DNA of 64,000 nucleotides from Adiantum capillus-veneris (Eukaryota; Streptophyta; Polypodiopsida; Polypodiales; Pteridaceae), in NCBI GenBank assembly GCA_014529385.2, contig CM043944.1, positions 49,647,768 to 49,711,767 on the forward strand. The letters are read 5' to 3'. The translations under genes were made by a program, and so were the position numbers. Of this stretch, positions 1 through 10,645 are shown piece by piece. The notes beneath the pieces are model-generated. The model was given only the letters and a program-made list of their open reading frames with translations. It was not told the origin of the DNA and searched no databases. How positions within the stretch are numbered: the stretch's first letter is position 1; every line of letters starts with the position of its first letter.

Positions 1-987
1 AAGGATTGTGCAATGCGTCGCTTGGAAGCCCGAAAGAGGGCCTATTATGCATTTGAGAACATGTGCAATGCAGGAGAGATCAAGTGTTGGGCTCTCAAAA
101 AGTACCTCTTTGACACATTGGTGACACCAGTGCTTCTTTATGGAGTGGAGGTGTGGGGTGGAAGCATCGGGAAGTCTACTTGGAAAGAGTTTGAGAATGT
201 CCAAAAGCGTTTTCTCACCAATTTTCTCCAAGTCAAGACACAAACACCCTACATGCTCTTACTTCTTGAGTCCGGATTGCTTCCCATTGAGGTCTTGGGC
301 ATGCAAAGGGTTGTGGAGTACATGCGTAAGACACAACGTAGCCCTTTGCATCGACTTCCTAGAATTGCATATGAAGCAAGTCAAATGGTTCAAAAGACAT
401 GCAAGAGCAAAATACTAAGTTCGGGGTGGATGCTTGATATCAAGAAATGGTTTGGAAGATGGGATGCATGTCACTTGGTCAAGGATGCGTCGATCGACTC
501 CCAAGTTAATGAGGCCTTCTTACAACGCCAATGTATTACGGCTTGGGAGAAATCCGGAGGTTCTCGCTTTAGCCATTACACCACACACGTTGCCCCAAAC
601 TACAAATCTCTCTTCTTCTCGGAACGAGGTAACCGAACCCATTCCTACATCCTTGAGCCCATCCCATTGAGTGCGATCCGCACCATTGCCTCCATTCGTC
701 TTAGCTCCCATTCTCTACGCTGCGAGACAGGACGTTGGGGCACTGGCGAGGAGTGTCATCGACTTTGCACCTTATGCCCTCGTCAAGTGCGAGAGAGTGA
801 GTACAACACACTACTTGAGTGCTCAGCTTTTGACCACATTAGGTCCTCTTTTCCCCATATATTCAGCCATGATCTCTCCCTACATACCTTCCTCTCCCAA
901 CCACGATGTGGACTCTCTATTGCGACGCTCATTTCAGCCATTTTTGAGCATCGAGAGTCACTTATGAACTCCACTCACACCACGTGA
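1..987 (+). CDS. LINE ORF2 C-terminal part (non-LTR retrotransposon), open at the left window edge
   Basis: The frame is open from base 1 and ends at a TGA at 985-987, so only the C-terminal ~328 residues are present. The start resembles the end of a LINE reverse transcriptase (a segment ending TPVLLYGVEVWGG). The tail carries a CTLC...LLEC zinc-knuckle-like motif near residues 255-275, as in plant LINE ORF2 proteins, although the usual His before the last Cys reads as Asn. The product would be the end of the RT/endonuclease polyprotein used for target-primed reverse transcription. RT catalytic motifs lie outside the window. The frame is unbroken, which suggests a fairly recent copy. No poly(A) follows; the element runs into CTAT/CT repeats. 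Confidence 0.8.
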   Translation, partial: KDCAMRRLEARKRAYYAFENMCNAGEIKCWALKKYLFDTLVTPVLLYGVEVWGGSIGKSTWKEFENVQKRFLTNFLQVKTQTPYMLLLLESGLLPIEVLGMQRVVEYMRKTQRSPLHRLPRIAYEASQMVQKTCKSKILSSGWMLDIKKWFGRWDACHLVKDASIDSQVNEAFLQRQCITAWEKSGGSRFSHYTTHVAPNYKSLFFSERGNRTHSYILEPIPLSAIRTIASIRLSSHSLRCETGRWGTGEECHRLCTLCPRQVRESEYNTLLECSAFDHIRSSFPHIFSHDLSLHTFLSQPRCGLSIATLISAIFEHRESLMNSTHTT

Positions 988-1304
988 CATGTTCATTTGG
1001 TCCCATAGGTCATATTTGACCTCCCAGGACGATAATAGAACTATCTATCTATCTATCTCTCTCTCTCTCGCTCTCTCTCACTCTCTCTCTCTCTCTCTCA
1101 CTCTCTCTCTATTGTTCTCTCTCTTTCTCTCTCTCAAAATCACACTTATAACAGATACACACGGCGGCGCCCCACGTGTCACTATAAATTAGAGTATAAT
1201 TGCATGTTGTCACACGTGCGGTCATTATTGAGACCGTATACTTTTGTACGTCATATATAGAGGTCAAGAGAGAGAAAAACCACACCTCGTGAAAGAGAGT
1301 GAGT

Positions 1305-1347
<43 letters not shown>

Positions 1348-1492
1348 CAAGAGCCGTCGCCTGCGTCTCCGAAAGCAAGCCGACCCATCGACATAACGAA
1401 GGTCTGCCTTTGCCTCTATCTCTCTATCTCTGTTTCTGTCACAGTACCAAGCTCAGTCTGAACAAACAACACACACAAACAGTCACAAGCAC

Positions 1493-1530
<38 letters not shown>

Positions 1531-1670
1531 AACACACAGACACACATATAAAACATACACACACACACACACACACAAATGTAACATACACACACACACA
1601 CACACAGAGACACACACACACCAATATAACTTACACACACACAAATACAGGCACACACACACACACATAG

Positions 1671-1712
<42 letters not shown>

Positions 1713-1741
1713 CCAAAGGCGCGCGTAGAGAGGCATAACCA
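988..1741. repeat. Microsatellite-rich spacer: (CTAT)/(CT)n, (GA)n, (CA)n, (CT)n
   Basis: No gene is visible here. The stretch holds CTAT/CT repeats at about 1038-1135, (GA)n at about 1308-1345, several (CA)n/(ACAC)n blocks at about 1489-1668, and (CT)n at about 1672-1709. Open frames across it are only repeat translations (Ser-Leu, Arg-Glu, Thr-His). Between the first two blocks lies a short promoter-like stretch, listed separately. Confidence 0.85.
1173..1189 (+). promoter_or_regulatory. Possible promoter: G-box CACGTG followed by TATAAAT
   Basis: A perfect G-box (CACGTG, 1173-1178) is followed 4 bp later by TATAAAT (1183-1189), and a further ACGTG lies at about 1213. This is a plausible plant core promoter facing right. 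The nearest intact downstream gene before the gypsy insertion would have been the histone-like/Ulp gene. This link is inference only; the motifs could be fortuitous. Confidence 0.25.
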
Positions 1742-1746
1742 GTGTG

Positions 1747-3338
1747 TGTAACATTTAATGGCCTAAAATCTTTTGTGTAGCGGAATTTAGCATGAACATA
1801 GTGGGCATTTCATTAGAGTTGATTCCTAATGAGATTTACAAGAGTGCTTGGGTGGAGAGAGCAACAAAAAGCATAACACCTAGTTAGATAGCATCGACAA
1901 TACTTTTAAAAGAGAGAACAATTAAGCTATTGACAACAGTTGAGGACCGGATTTGCATGGAGCCGGTCCCCCCTCCAAAAGGCTTTGTATTATGGTTTCT
2001 CCCATCAAGAGAGACATTGTACAATACAATTCTTTGTGTTCCTTCAAGACTAGCTAGTGCAATGAAGATGGAAGCTTCATACACCAAGAAAAACACTTAA
2101 TCAAACACAACTTGAATTATCCCCGTTCTCAGACCCAAGACCTCACACACCTTCGAAGATGGTGAGAGCTAGCAGGGTATGAGAGTAGATTGAGAGGAAA
2201 AAGAAGTATCTTACGAGAAAGAAGTACATCTCCTCACATAATCACTCATATTAGCATAGCTTAGCTTAGTAATTAGCTTGGTAGAGAAGATGAGCATGCA
2301 TTGAAGCTTGGCTCTTGGTTGGATTTGCATCCACATGCCAAGAGAGTGTTGATGTAGGCTTCTATCTCACAAGCTTGGAGTAGGTGATGAGCTCTCCATT
2401 AAAGCTTGGGAGGAGATAGAGTATTTTCCCTTCACACATGGTCAAGTGTGAGAGTGTGTGTGTCAATGCCAAGCAAAAATCAGCCCCCCCCCTCTCTTGG
2501 GCGAGCCCTAGCTGCTAAATAAGTCTGGATTTTGCCTCATTGGACCTCCCCAGGTCAAGCCAATAGGGATTAAGCAGCATAAGTGATAGCCTTCTGACAT
2601 GTGTCCCCCTTTCCCCTTTTGTGAGAGCTTTAGGTAATTAAATAATTAAACTAAACTCTCATTGGACCCCTTTGCCTCCTGGCCAATAGGAATCAGGCAA
2701 GCCATGGGGCTCCTGAATGCTCATTGGACCCCTTGGGAGACTGCCCAATAGTCTTCTAGGACACTTAATTCTTATTGGTTTCTTTTATTAAATGTTTTTA
2801 AATTAATTAAACTAGATTTACTCTAGCTTAATTCTCATTGGTCCACTTCAAGGGTCTTCCAATAGGAATTGGGCACACCTTGTGGGCATCTGGCCTAGGG
2901 AGCTGACATGTGTCCCTCATTCCCTTTGTGTAAAGGGAGCCTGTGTGTGTGTGTGTGTGGCTTTCTCTCTCATCCCCTAGCTTTGGGGCTCGCCCCCTCC
3001 CATGTAGGGATATGCAAAGACTTTTAGGGCACACACTAAGCATCCAATTTTCCCTAGGGTTGACCTTTGGACACAACCTTTGAATTTTGGAACCTTAGCA
3101 TTTTGGAAGTCTTAATGGGCTGAACCTTAGGGTCTTTTTGGCCCATTGGTTCACATGGCTCTTTTGCAGATGGCCCCCCCTTTGGATCCCTATTTTCCCT
3201 CCTTTGGATCCCTACTGTGGCCGGTCTGCTAACTTAACCAATATTCTAGCTTTTTCTCCCTTGGCACTTCCCCACATTAAATGATCAGTTTAATATGAGA
3301 AAATCATTTAGGAGAATTAGATATTGATTATTATGACA
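1747..3338 (-). repeat. 3' LTR of gypsy-1 (1592 bp)
   Basis: This is a TG...CA repeat whose partner is at 9056-10645. It contains several CATTGG/CCAATAGG CCAAT-like blocks and a TG microsatellite one unit longer than in the 5' copy. Small open frames inside (about 70 aa) occur identically in both LTRs and look non-coding. Confidence 0.95.
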
Positions 3339-3352
3339 TTACCTCTCTCTTG
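3339..3352 (-). other. Polypurine tract of gypsy-1
   Basis: Read on the minus strand, CAAGAGAGAGGTAA directly abuts the TG of the 3' LTR, the expected place for plus-strand priming. The rest of 3353-3696 is 3' untranslated sequence with nothing recognisable. Confidence 0.8.
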
Positions 3353-3696
3353 AAATCATAGTCGTCCTCGACTATGGTGTAGAGAAGATAAAGCATATGC
3401 ATGAGTCCTTTTCTTAGCGGGTAGAGGATCCCTATGTTACCCTACGACATCATTCCATAATGGATGACTAGTCCATTTGGCGCTTGAGAGCCTGAGGCTG
3501 CCGCAAGCATGTCTGCACATTAGTCCTATCAGTCTTCCATAGTAGAGTGACAAGCTCTACTTGGTGTTTGGGAGACGTCGTCTCCGCAAACTTGATCTAA
3601 GCATGCATACTACTTCATTTTTGTGCACAAATAAAGAAAAAAGGGAGTCTTATAAGACAAAAATTTTTGTTCATTTTTAACATTTTGTACATTTGC

Positions 3697-6600
3697 TTAC
3701 TCTTGGGAAGCATTGTAAGCATTGACAAGGTTTAGGTTATCCTTTAATTGTATGCCTTGCATCCATCTAGCATCTTCAAAAGGATAATTCTTAAACTTAA
3801 TAAGATATCGTCTGATAGTCTTACCGCCTCTTAATACCTTGTCTTCATGTCGGAGAATGGACTCGGGCTGCAGCACCTCCTCGTGGTCCTCGATCTCCGG
3901 TGGGTCTTCAATAGTTGGTTCTTGAGGTGGCTCTCCTTTGTAAGGCTTTAAGAGGCTCACATGAAAAGCATTGTGTATGAGCCAATGATTGGGCAACTTA
4001 AGTTGATAGGCCATCTCATTGATTGGCCTAAGAATCTGGAAGGGACCATAGTACCTTTTTGCTAGTTTAGCATAGTACTTTTGGTGGCCCGTAGGATTCT
4101 TGCCCGTAGTGTGCCTTAATCGAGCCTTGGGAAACTTTAACAAGACCCAATCGTTTTCTTTAAAGGCTTGGGCTCTTCTGTGCTTGTCAGCAGCAGCCTT
4201 TTGCCTTTGCTGTGAGATAGAGATAGCATCCTTAATCTTTTGGAAAGATTCTTGTAGGTCTCGGCTATACTCATCTGCAGCGAAGATCTTCCCATGTACC
4301 TTAAGTAGCAAGGGACTTTTTGATCTTCCCTCAATTACCTCGAAAGGTGCTTTTCCTGTAGAAGTATGTACAGTGTTATTGTAAGCATACTCTACTAAAG
4401 GTAAGTACTTCTCCCATTGGGATCTTTGATCTACTTCCGTTACATAGGCTTTTAGTAGATCGAGAATAGTTAGGTTAGCTATTTCACTTTGGCCATCAGT
4501 TTGTGGATGATAGGCCGAAGAGAAGTTTAGCCTTGTTCCTAAATTCTCAAAGAGACCCTTCCAGAAATTACTGGTCATTCTAGGATCTCTATCCGACACT
4601 ATGGACATTGGCAAGCCATGGTACTTGAAAATTTGTGAAATGAAGAGGGTTGCCATTTGATGGGCTTTGATAGTCTTTTTGACAGGTATAAAATGAGCTT
4701 GTTTACTGAACCTGTCTACTATCATCCATATTCCCGTATTCCCATGGATAGACTTAGGCAATCCAAAGATAAAATCCATGGATATGCTCTCCCACGGTGA
4801 ATTAGGGATTGGCAAGGGTTGAAGCAATCCAAGTTGCTTCCCTCTATCAAATTTTGTCTTTTGACATACCACACATTTGGAAACATACTCATGTATGTTC
4901 ACTTTCATGGTAGGCCAATAGAAATATGTTTGAATTCCCTTTAGGGTAGACTGAATCCCTCTATGCCCCGCATATGGGGGAGCATGAGATTCATACATTA
5001 CTTTCTCACGTAGTGAGTTAGTAACGCATAGTCTATTGCCATAGAGAAGATAACCATCTTGTAAAGTAAATGGTTCTTCTTTCTTCCCTAATGCAAGGGC
5101 TGAAATCACATCTCTAAAATCGGGATCAATAGCATACTCATCTATCATTAAAGATAGATCATTGTGAGTTGCTATGGAAACCGCATTCACTCTCGGTCGT
5201 CTTGAGAGTGCATCGGCTACTTGATTATGCTTGCCAGCAATGTGAGCAATATGAAAATGAAATTGCGAAAGGAAATTTGCCCACCTCATTTGTTTGTCGG
5301 AGAGCTTGGTCTGCGTCATGAAGTACTTAAGACTTTGGTGATCCGTTCGCAGAATGAAAGGAGTCCCCAATAAATAGTGCTTCCATGAGTCTAAGGCATG
5401 TAGAACTGCAAGGAGTTCTTTTTCGTATATGCCTAGAGCTTGCTCAACAGGGTCGAGCCTTCGACTCTCATAGCCTATGGCGTGCCCTTCTTGGAGCAGA
5501 ACAGCCCCAAGGCAATCACCACAAGCATCACATTGGACCTCAAATGGTTTTGAGAGATCCGGTAGTGTAAGCACAGGTTGAGAGATAAGCTTTTCTTTAA
5601 GCTTTTCGAAAGCATTGTTCTCCTTAGCAGACCACGTATACCTAACATTTTTCTTTGTTAGGTCATGTAATGGTCCCGCAATTTGTGAGAACTTTTCTAT
5701 GAAGCGTCTATAGTATGCACACATACCTATAAAGCTTCTTAGTTCATGAAGATTCCTTGGTTTAGGCCATCCTTTTATTACCTCTAACTTGGATGGATCC
5801 ATTTGGATTCCATCTTGAGAGATAATGTGACCTAAATATTGAATCTCTTGCAAGAAAAATTCACTTTTCTTTCGATTAACATAAAGTTTATTCTCTCTTA
5901 AAACTTGAAATATTACCTGGAGGTGTTGCTTGTGTTCCTCTAATGAATTAGAGTAGATGATAATATCATCAAAGAACACTCCAATGAAGGTTCGATGAGG
6001 TCTGAACAGCTTCTCCATCAAGCGGTTAAATGTGGCTGGTGCATTAGTCAAGCCAAAAGGCATGACAATGTATTCGTAAAGACCAAATGTAGTACGAAAT
6101 GCGGTCTTTACAATGTCTTGATCAACTATCCTTATTTGATGATAGCCACTTTTTAGGTCAATCCTACTGAAGTAGGTCGATCCTTGTAGCTTATCAAATA
6201 GGTCTTCTACCCGTGGAACGGGAAACGTATTCTTGATAGTGATCCTATTTAGTGCTCTATAGTCGACACACATACGATATGTGCCGTCTTTCTTTTGCAC
6301 TAATAGCACAGGTGAGAAAAATGGAGATGAGCTAGGCCTAACCATGCCCTTCTCAATTAACTCATGCACTTGCCGCATAATCTCCTCTTGTTGAGCTTGA
6401 GAAACTCTATAAGGAGGTTTGTTAGGCGGTGAACTTCCTGGAAGAAGTTCAATTGCATGGTCGTCATTACCTCGTTTAGGAGGTAGCTCACAAGGGATGT
6501 CGTCAATAAAGACATCTTGAAACCCCTTGAGAAAATTGGATAACTCTAATTCCTTTTGGTTGCTTTTATTTTCTTTTGCTAAAGCATTAGGTTCATTTTG

Positions 6601-8646
6601 AGAATCTTTAACAAAAATCATGTACACGGAAATAGAGCTCTTTATTGACTTGTTGAAAGCTGGTGTATGTACAATGGGGATGGTGTTACCCATCTCCCTA
6701 GCATCTATATACATGTCCTTTTCCCTGAACTTAAAGGAGATTCTCCTTTCAGGAAATTTAACATGGGCAGCCAGACGGTCAAACCATGGTGCCCCTAGGA
6801 TTACATCCTTATGCTTGAGAGGAGAGATAAAGAAGTCCTCTTTGTCCACATAGCCTTGGACATGAAGCCTCAATTTCCCGATTAAGGGAGTGACTGAAGC
6901 TTCTTGCCCCTTGAAGGCACTGTCTGCGGGTAGGATATCTCCCATCTCGTAGGATTGTATGCCTAGCTTGGTGGCTAACTCCATAGATATAAAATTGTGA
7001 GTAGAACCAGGGTCAAAGAGAATAAAAGCATCATGTTCTCTTACCTTTCCCCAAGCATGGCATAGAGGAGATCCTTTGTGGTGAGTTTGGTGAATCTCCT
7101 CCTCTTGGATTTCAACCAAAGAAGCTCTAGGAGGATCTTGGCGGTTGTTCTTTTGGGGACAAGCGCGGTACGCATGCCCTTGTTCGCCGCACTTGAAACA
7201 CCGGTTATCTTTACGATAACGCTCAAGCTCTTCAGGAGAGAGTTTATTCTTTCCTTTGTAAACTCCCTTCTCTTTAGCTTTGTTGGAATTGCCCTTAGGA
7301 GACTTTTGGACATTGTCCTTCCCCTTAGGCTCATTGGAACCCTTGTTTTCCGGGGGCTTATTATTTCTTTTACCCCCCGTTTGGAAATTGATTCGCGAGG
7401 CCACCATAGTATGGTGTATTACCGCCGATATGGTACGTGGCCTTTGGGAGTTGACATACTCCGCCATTTCTTCGGTTAAGCCCGCACAAAATTGTTGCTT
7501 TTGCTCTCCAAAATCCAACTTTTTGAAGACAGTGGCTTTGAGTTGTAGGTCCCAAAACTTGTCTACATATTTGTGGATGGATTCATTGGGAGAGAGCTTT
7601 AAGCTTCGCCATTCGGTGAGTACTTTGTCTTTGGCATCGGTGGCCAAAAACTGCTTCATAATGGAAGCTCTTAAAGCCTTCCATGTTCGTGGAGCTTCAC
7701 CGTTGGCTCGTAGGCTAGACCACCATTGTCTGGCGGACTTTTGAAAGTGCATAGCTACATGGCGTAGCTTAGAGGACTCCGTGAAGCCCTCATCTCCAAA
7801 CGCCGCATCGAATTGCTGGATAAAGGCCAAAACTTTGTCTGTAGCACCGAAGGTGCCATCATAGGTAAGGAAAGAGATGCTCTTCCCTCCCTCTTTGAAT
7901 TTCTTCAGCTTGGACGACCTCTTCCATGCGGCATAGGATTTTCTATGGCCTCTTCTTTTTGATGGTTCAAAAGTTGCACCATCACTTTCTTCAGGAATTT
8001 GAAGAAGGTGGAGAAGAGGGTGACCTCTTTCTCGCCTTTTTCTTGTCTTGATCTTTGTCGTCTTCACCATAGCTTTCATAAGAGGAAGAGGATGAAGAAG
8101 ATGGAGAAGAGGGTGTCCTCTTTCTCGCCTTTTTCTTCTCTTGCTTTTTATCATCCCTCTTTGAATTATGGCGTGGAGAAGAGTGTGATGGTCTTCTCCG
8201 CTTTGGTGGTGATGGAGAGCGTTTAGCCCGCCGTCTTCGTGGAGCCATCTCCGCCGAGGTGGCGGGAGACTCGCTTCTTTCTCGTTCCTTCGGTGGAGGC
8301 TCTTGAGTTCTCCTTTGGGAAGGAGATGCATCATCAAGAAGTAAGTTCTTGAGCCCTTCATATGGATTCTCTTCTTCTTCCCGAATCGGAGAGAGACCTC
8401 TTTTGGTAGTCTCACAAGGAGGCTTCCTAGGTGTTCTCTCGTCATGGTGATGAGCTTGGAGAATCCCGTGAGCACGGAGCTGCCGTTGCACTTCACTTTG
8501 GAGAGATGGATTGCCCATGGCTTGTTGAAGCCTAGAAACAAGATAGTTAACAAGCATTGAAGCATCATTAGTAGCTTGCTCATGAGCAAAATCAAAATTA
8601 TCAACATTAATTTCACTCTCTTTACTATTGTCAGCCATTCTAACAA
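3697..8646 (-). CDS. gypsy-1 Gag-Pol polyprotein with C-terminal chromodomain
   Basis: This is a 1649-codon frame. Residues from about 215 on are convincing: a Gag capsid region (about 240-440), a CCHC knuckle CFKCGEQGHAYRAC (about 482-495), a protease motif FDPGSTHNFI (about 542), and an RT with the catalytic FFDD (about 890). RNase H follows with DACGDCLG (about 1037) and ADALSRRP. Integrase has an HHCC finger (HAPPYAGHRG...CVVCQKTK, about 1219) and a D-D-E core (SMDF, SDRDPRM, QTDGQSE). A chromodomain-like tail (RRYLIKFKNYPFEDARWM, about 1600-1640) follows; in chromoviruses this targets integration to marked chromatin. Codons upstream of about position 8000 in this frame look like the wrong frame (Leu-rich nonsense). 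The true N-terminus is the overlapping frame 7991-8638. Confidence 0.92.
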   Translation of the reverse strand: MLEWLTIVKRVKLMLIILILLMSKLLMMLQCLLTILFLGFNKPWAIHLSKVKCNGSSVLTGFSKLITMTREHLGSLLVRLPKEVSLRFGKKKRIHMKGSRTYFLMMHLLPKGELKSLHRRNEKEASLPPPRRRWLHEDGGLNALHHHQSGEDHHTLLHAIIQRGMIKSKRRKRRERGHPLLHLLHPLPLMKAMVKTTKIKTRKRRERGHPLLHLLQIPEESDGATFEPSKRRGHRKSYAAWKRSSKLKKFKEGGKSISFLTYDGTFGATDKVLAFIQQFDAAFGDEGFTESSKLRHVAMHFQKSARQWWSSLRANGEAPRTWKALRASIMKQFLATDAKDKVLTEWRSLKLSPNESIHKYVDKFWDLQLKATVFKKLDFGEQKQQFCAGLTEEMAEYVNSQRPRTISAVIHHTMVASRINFQTGGKRNNKPPENKGSNEPKGKDNVQKSPKGNSNKAKEKGVYKGKNKLSPEELERYRKDNRCFKCGEQGHAYRACPQKNNRQDPPRASLVEIQEEEIHQTHHKGSPLCHAWGKVREHDAFILFDPGSTHNFISMELATKLGIQSYEMGDILPADSAFKGQEASVTPLIGKLRLHVQGYVDKEDFFISPLKHKDVILGAPWFDRLAAHVKFPERRISFKFREKDMYIDAREMGNTIPIVHTPAFNKSIKSSISVYMIFVKDSQNEPNALAKENKSNQKELELSNFLKGFQDVFIDDIPCELPPKRGNDDHAIELLPGSSPPNKPPYRVSQAQQEEIMRQVHELIEKGMVRPSSSPFFSPVLLVQKKDGTYRMCVDYRALNRITIKNTFPVPRVEDLFDKLQGSTYFSRIDLKSGYHQIRIVDQDIVKTAFRTTFGLYEYIVMPFGLTNAPATFNRLMEKLFRPHRTFIGVFFDDIIIYSNSLEEHKQHLQVIFQVLRENKLYVNRKKSEFFLQEIQYLGHIISQDGIQMDPSKLEVIKGWPKPRNLHELRSFIGMCAYYRRFIEKFSQIAGPLHDLTKKNVRYTWSAKENNAFEKLKEKLISQPVLTLPDLSKPFEVQCDACGDCLGAVLLQEGHAIGYESRRLDPVEQALGIYEKELLAVLHALDSWKHYLLGTPFILRTDHQSLKYFMTQTKLSDKQMRWANFLSQFHFHIAHIAGKHNQVADALSRRPRVNAVSIATHNDLSLMIDEYAIDPDFRDVISALALGKKEEPFTLQDGYLLYGNRLCVTNSLREKVMYESHAPPYAGHRGIQSTLKGIQTYFYWPTMKVNIHEYVSKCVVCQKTKFDRGKQLGLLQPLPIPNSPWESISMDFIFGLPKSIHGNTGIWMIVDRFSKQAHFIPVKKTIKAHQMATLFISQIFKYHGLPMSIVSDRDPRMTSNFWKGLFENLGTRLNFSSAYHPQTDGQSEIANLTILDLLKAYVTEVDQRSQWEKYLPLVEYAYNNTVHTSTGKAPFEVIEGRSKSPLLLKVHGKIFAADEYSRDLQESFQKIKDAISISQQRQKAAADKHRRAQAFKENDWVLLKFPKARLRHTTGKNPTGHQKYYAKLAKRYYGPFQILRPINEMAYQLKLPNHWLIHNAFHVSLLKPYKGEPPQEPTIEDPPEIEDHEEVLQPESILRHEDKVLRGGKTIRRYLIKFKNYPFEDARWMQGIQLKDNLNLVNAYNASQE
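7991..8638 (-). CDS. gypsy-1 Gag N-terminal segment, out of frame with pol
   Basis: The frame starts MADNSKESEINV, like the MADxx starts of the other elements here, and encodes 215 residues. An acidic/Gln-rich start is followed by an Arg/Ser/Lys-rich disordered region with two copies of a KKKARKRxPSSP unit. It ends at a stop at 7991-7993. The capsid part continues one nucleotide over (a +1 shift), so an insertion of 1 nt or loss of 2 nt within the duplicated Lys/Ser-rich stretch probably broke the frame. Programmed frameshifting is possible but less likely, because the shift lies before the capsid rather than between gag and pol. Confidence 0.7.
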   Translation of the reverse strand: MADNSKESEINVDNFDFAHEQATNDASMLVNYLVSRLQQAMGNPSLQSEVQRQLRAHGILQAHHHDERTPRKPPCETTKRGLSPIREEEENPYEGLKNLLLDDASPSQRRTQEPPPKERERSESPATSAEMAPRRRRAKRSPSPPKRRRPSHSSPRHNSKRDDKKQEKKKARKRTPSSPSSSSSSSYESYGEDDKDQDKKKARKRSPSSPPSSNS

Positions 8647-9042
8647 CTTTTACGTGTAAACTTTTTAGGTGTACTTTGGCACTTCAAGCCCTAGTTGCTA
8701 CTCCTCTTTACCCCTTTAGAAAAAGCACTCAAGCTACTGTACCCGCGGCTCGAATACCATTAATTGCAAGGAATAGAAGAGAGGGTCTTTCGACACCAAA
8801 ACAACACCGGCTCCTGTCAAGCTTCTAATAGCTCAATAGTGGTTAAGCCGTAGGCAAGCCCCGTAGGACTCCACTATTAAGACCATAGCTCTCGACGGTG
8901 ATGCCCCGTTAACTGCACAAAGGCAGGCGCACTGCAAGGCTGAAAAATCCCTATTCTACTTACTCACAGGCAATTAATAATACCAACCATTTGTAGCTAG
9001 CTTGAGGACCTCCCTTCTTGAGCAAGAAAAGAGAAACCTTGA

Positions 9043-9054
9043 GCTCTGATACCA
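9043..9054 (-). other. Primer binding site of gypsy-1 (initiator Met tRNA)
   Basis: On the minus strand TGGTATCAGAGC lies one base inside the 5' LTR. This matches the 3' end complement of plant initiator-Met tRNA, the usual plant LTR-element primer. Positions 8647-9042 are the untranslated leader, in which I see nothing else. Confidence 0.92.
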
Positions 9055-9055
9055 A

Positions 9056-10645
9056 TGTAACATTTAATGGCCTAAAATCTTTTGTGTAGCGGAATTTAGC
9101 ATGAACATAGTGGGCATTTCATTAGAGTTGATTCCTAATGAGATTTACAAGAGTGCTTGGGTGGAGAGAGCAACAAAAAGCATAACACCTAGTTAGATAG
9201 CATCGACAATACTTTTAAAAGAGAGAGCAATTAAGCTATTGACAACAGTTGAGGACCGGATTTGCATGGAGCCGGTCCCCCCTCCAAAAGGCTTTGTATT
9301 ATGGTTTCTCCCATCAAGAGAGACATTGTACAATACAATTCTTTGTGTTCCTTCAAGACTAGCTAGTGCAATGAAGATGGAAGCTTCATACACCAAGCAA
9401 AACACTTAATCAAACACAACTTGAATTATCCCCGTTCTCAGACCCAAGACCTCACACACCTTCGAAGATGGTGAGAGCTAGCAGGGTATGAGAGTAGATT
9501 GAGAGGAAAAAGAAGTATCTTACGAGAAAGAAGTACATCTCCTCACATAATCACTCATATTAGCATAGCTTAGCTTAGTAATTAGCTTGGTAGAGAAGAT
9601 GAGCATGCATTGAAGCTTGGCTCTTGGTTGGATTTGCATCCACATGCCAAGAGAGTGTTGATGTAGGCTTCTATCTCACAAGCTTGGAGTAGGTGATGAG
9701 CTCTCCATTAAAGCTTGGGAGGAGATAGAGTATTTTCCCTTCACACATGGTCAAGTGTGAGAGTGTGTGTGTCAATGCCAAGCAAAAATCAGCCCCCCCC
9801 CTCTCTTGGGCGAGCCCTAGCTGCTAAATAAGTCTGGATTTTGCCTCATTGGACCTCCCCAGGTCAAGCCAATAGGGATTAAGCAGCATAAGTGATAGCC
9901 TTCTGACATGTGTCCCCCTTTCCCCTTTTGTGAGAGCTTTAGGTAATTAAATAATTAAACTAAACTCTCATTGGACCCCTTTGCCTCCTGGCCAATAGGA
10001 ATCAGGCAAGCCATGGGGCTCCTGAATGCTCATTGGACCCCTTGGGAGACTGCCCAATAGTCTTCTAGGACACTTAATTCTTATTGGTTTCTTTTATTAA
10101 ATGTTTTTAAATTAATTAAACTAGATTTACTCTAGCTTAATTCTCATTGGTCCACTTCAAGGGTCTTCCAATAGGAATTGGGCACACCTTGTGGGCATCT
10201 GGCCTAGGGAGCTGACATGTGTCCCTCATTCCCTTTGTGTAAAGGGAGCCTGTGTGTGTGTGTGTGGCTTTCTCTCTCATCCCCTAGCTTTGGGGCTCGC
10301 CCCCTCCCATGTAGGGATATGCAAAGACTTTTAGGGCACACACTAAGCATCCAATTTTCCCTAGGGTTGACCTTTGGACACAACCTTTGAATTTTGGAAC
10401 CTTAGCATTTTGGAAGTCTTAATGGGCTGAACCTTAGGGTCTTTTTGGCCCATTGTTTCACATGGCTCTTTTGCAGATGGCCCCCCCTTTGGATCCCTAT
10501 TTTCCCTCCTTTGGATCCCTACTGTGGCCGGTCTGCTAACTTAACCAATATTCTAGCTTTTTCTCCCTTGGCACTTCCCCACATTAAATGATCAGTTTAA
10601 TATGAGAAAATCATTTAGGAGAATTAGATATTGATTATTATGACA
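9056..10645 (-). repeat. 5' LTR of gypsy-1 (1590 bp)
   Basis: This is the partner of 1747-3338, about 99.8% identical by eye. It would contain the element promoter and direct transcription leftward, away from the histone-like gene. Confidence 0.95.

Larger units (their letters stand above)
1747..10645 (-). mobile_element. Complete young Ty3/gypsy (chromovirus-type) LTR retrotransposon, gypsy-1
   Basis: Two long direct repeats (1747-3338 and 9056-10645) begin TG and end CA. They are flanked by the 5-bp duplication GTGTG at 1742-1746 and 10646-10650. On the minus strand the order is 5' LTR, Met-tRNA primer site, leader, gag-pol with a C-terminal chromodomain, polypurine tract, 3' LTR. By eye the two LTRs differ by three substitutions and one TG unit, so the insertion is very recent. 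It landed about 360 bp upstream of the histone-like/Ulp gene. The pol frame is unbroken; only the gag N-terminus is out of frame. Confidence 0.95.

Noticed and set aside
1299-1754. Open frames through the GA, CA and CT repeats
   Set aside because: These are pure microsatellite translations (Arg-Glu, Thr-His, Cys-Val).
1884-2096. A 70-residue frame in the gypsy-1 LTR, present also at 9193-9405
   Set aside because: It lies wholly inside both LTRs, has no motif, and exists twice only because the LTR does.
8061-8646. The first ~195 codons of the long gypsy-1 frame as the Gag N-terminus
   Set aside because: They read as Leu/His-rich nonsense, while the overlapping frame from 8638 gives a coherent MADNSKES start with Gag-like composition.
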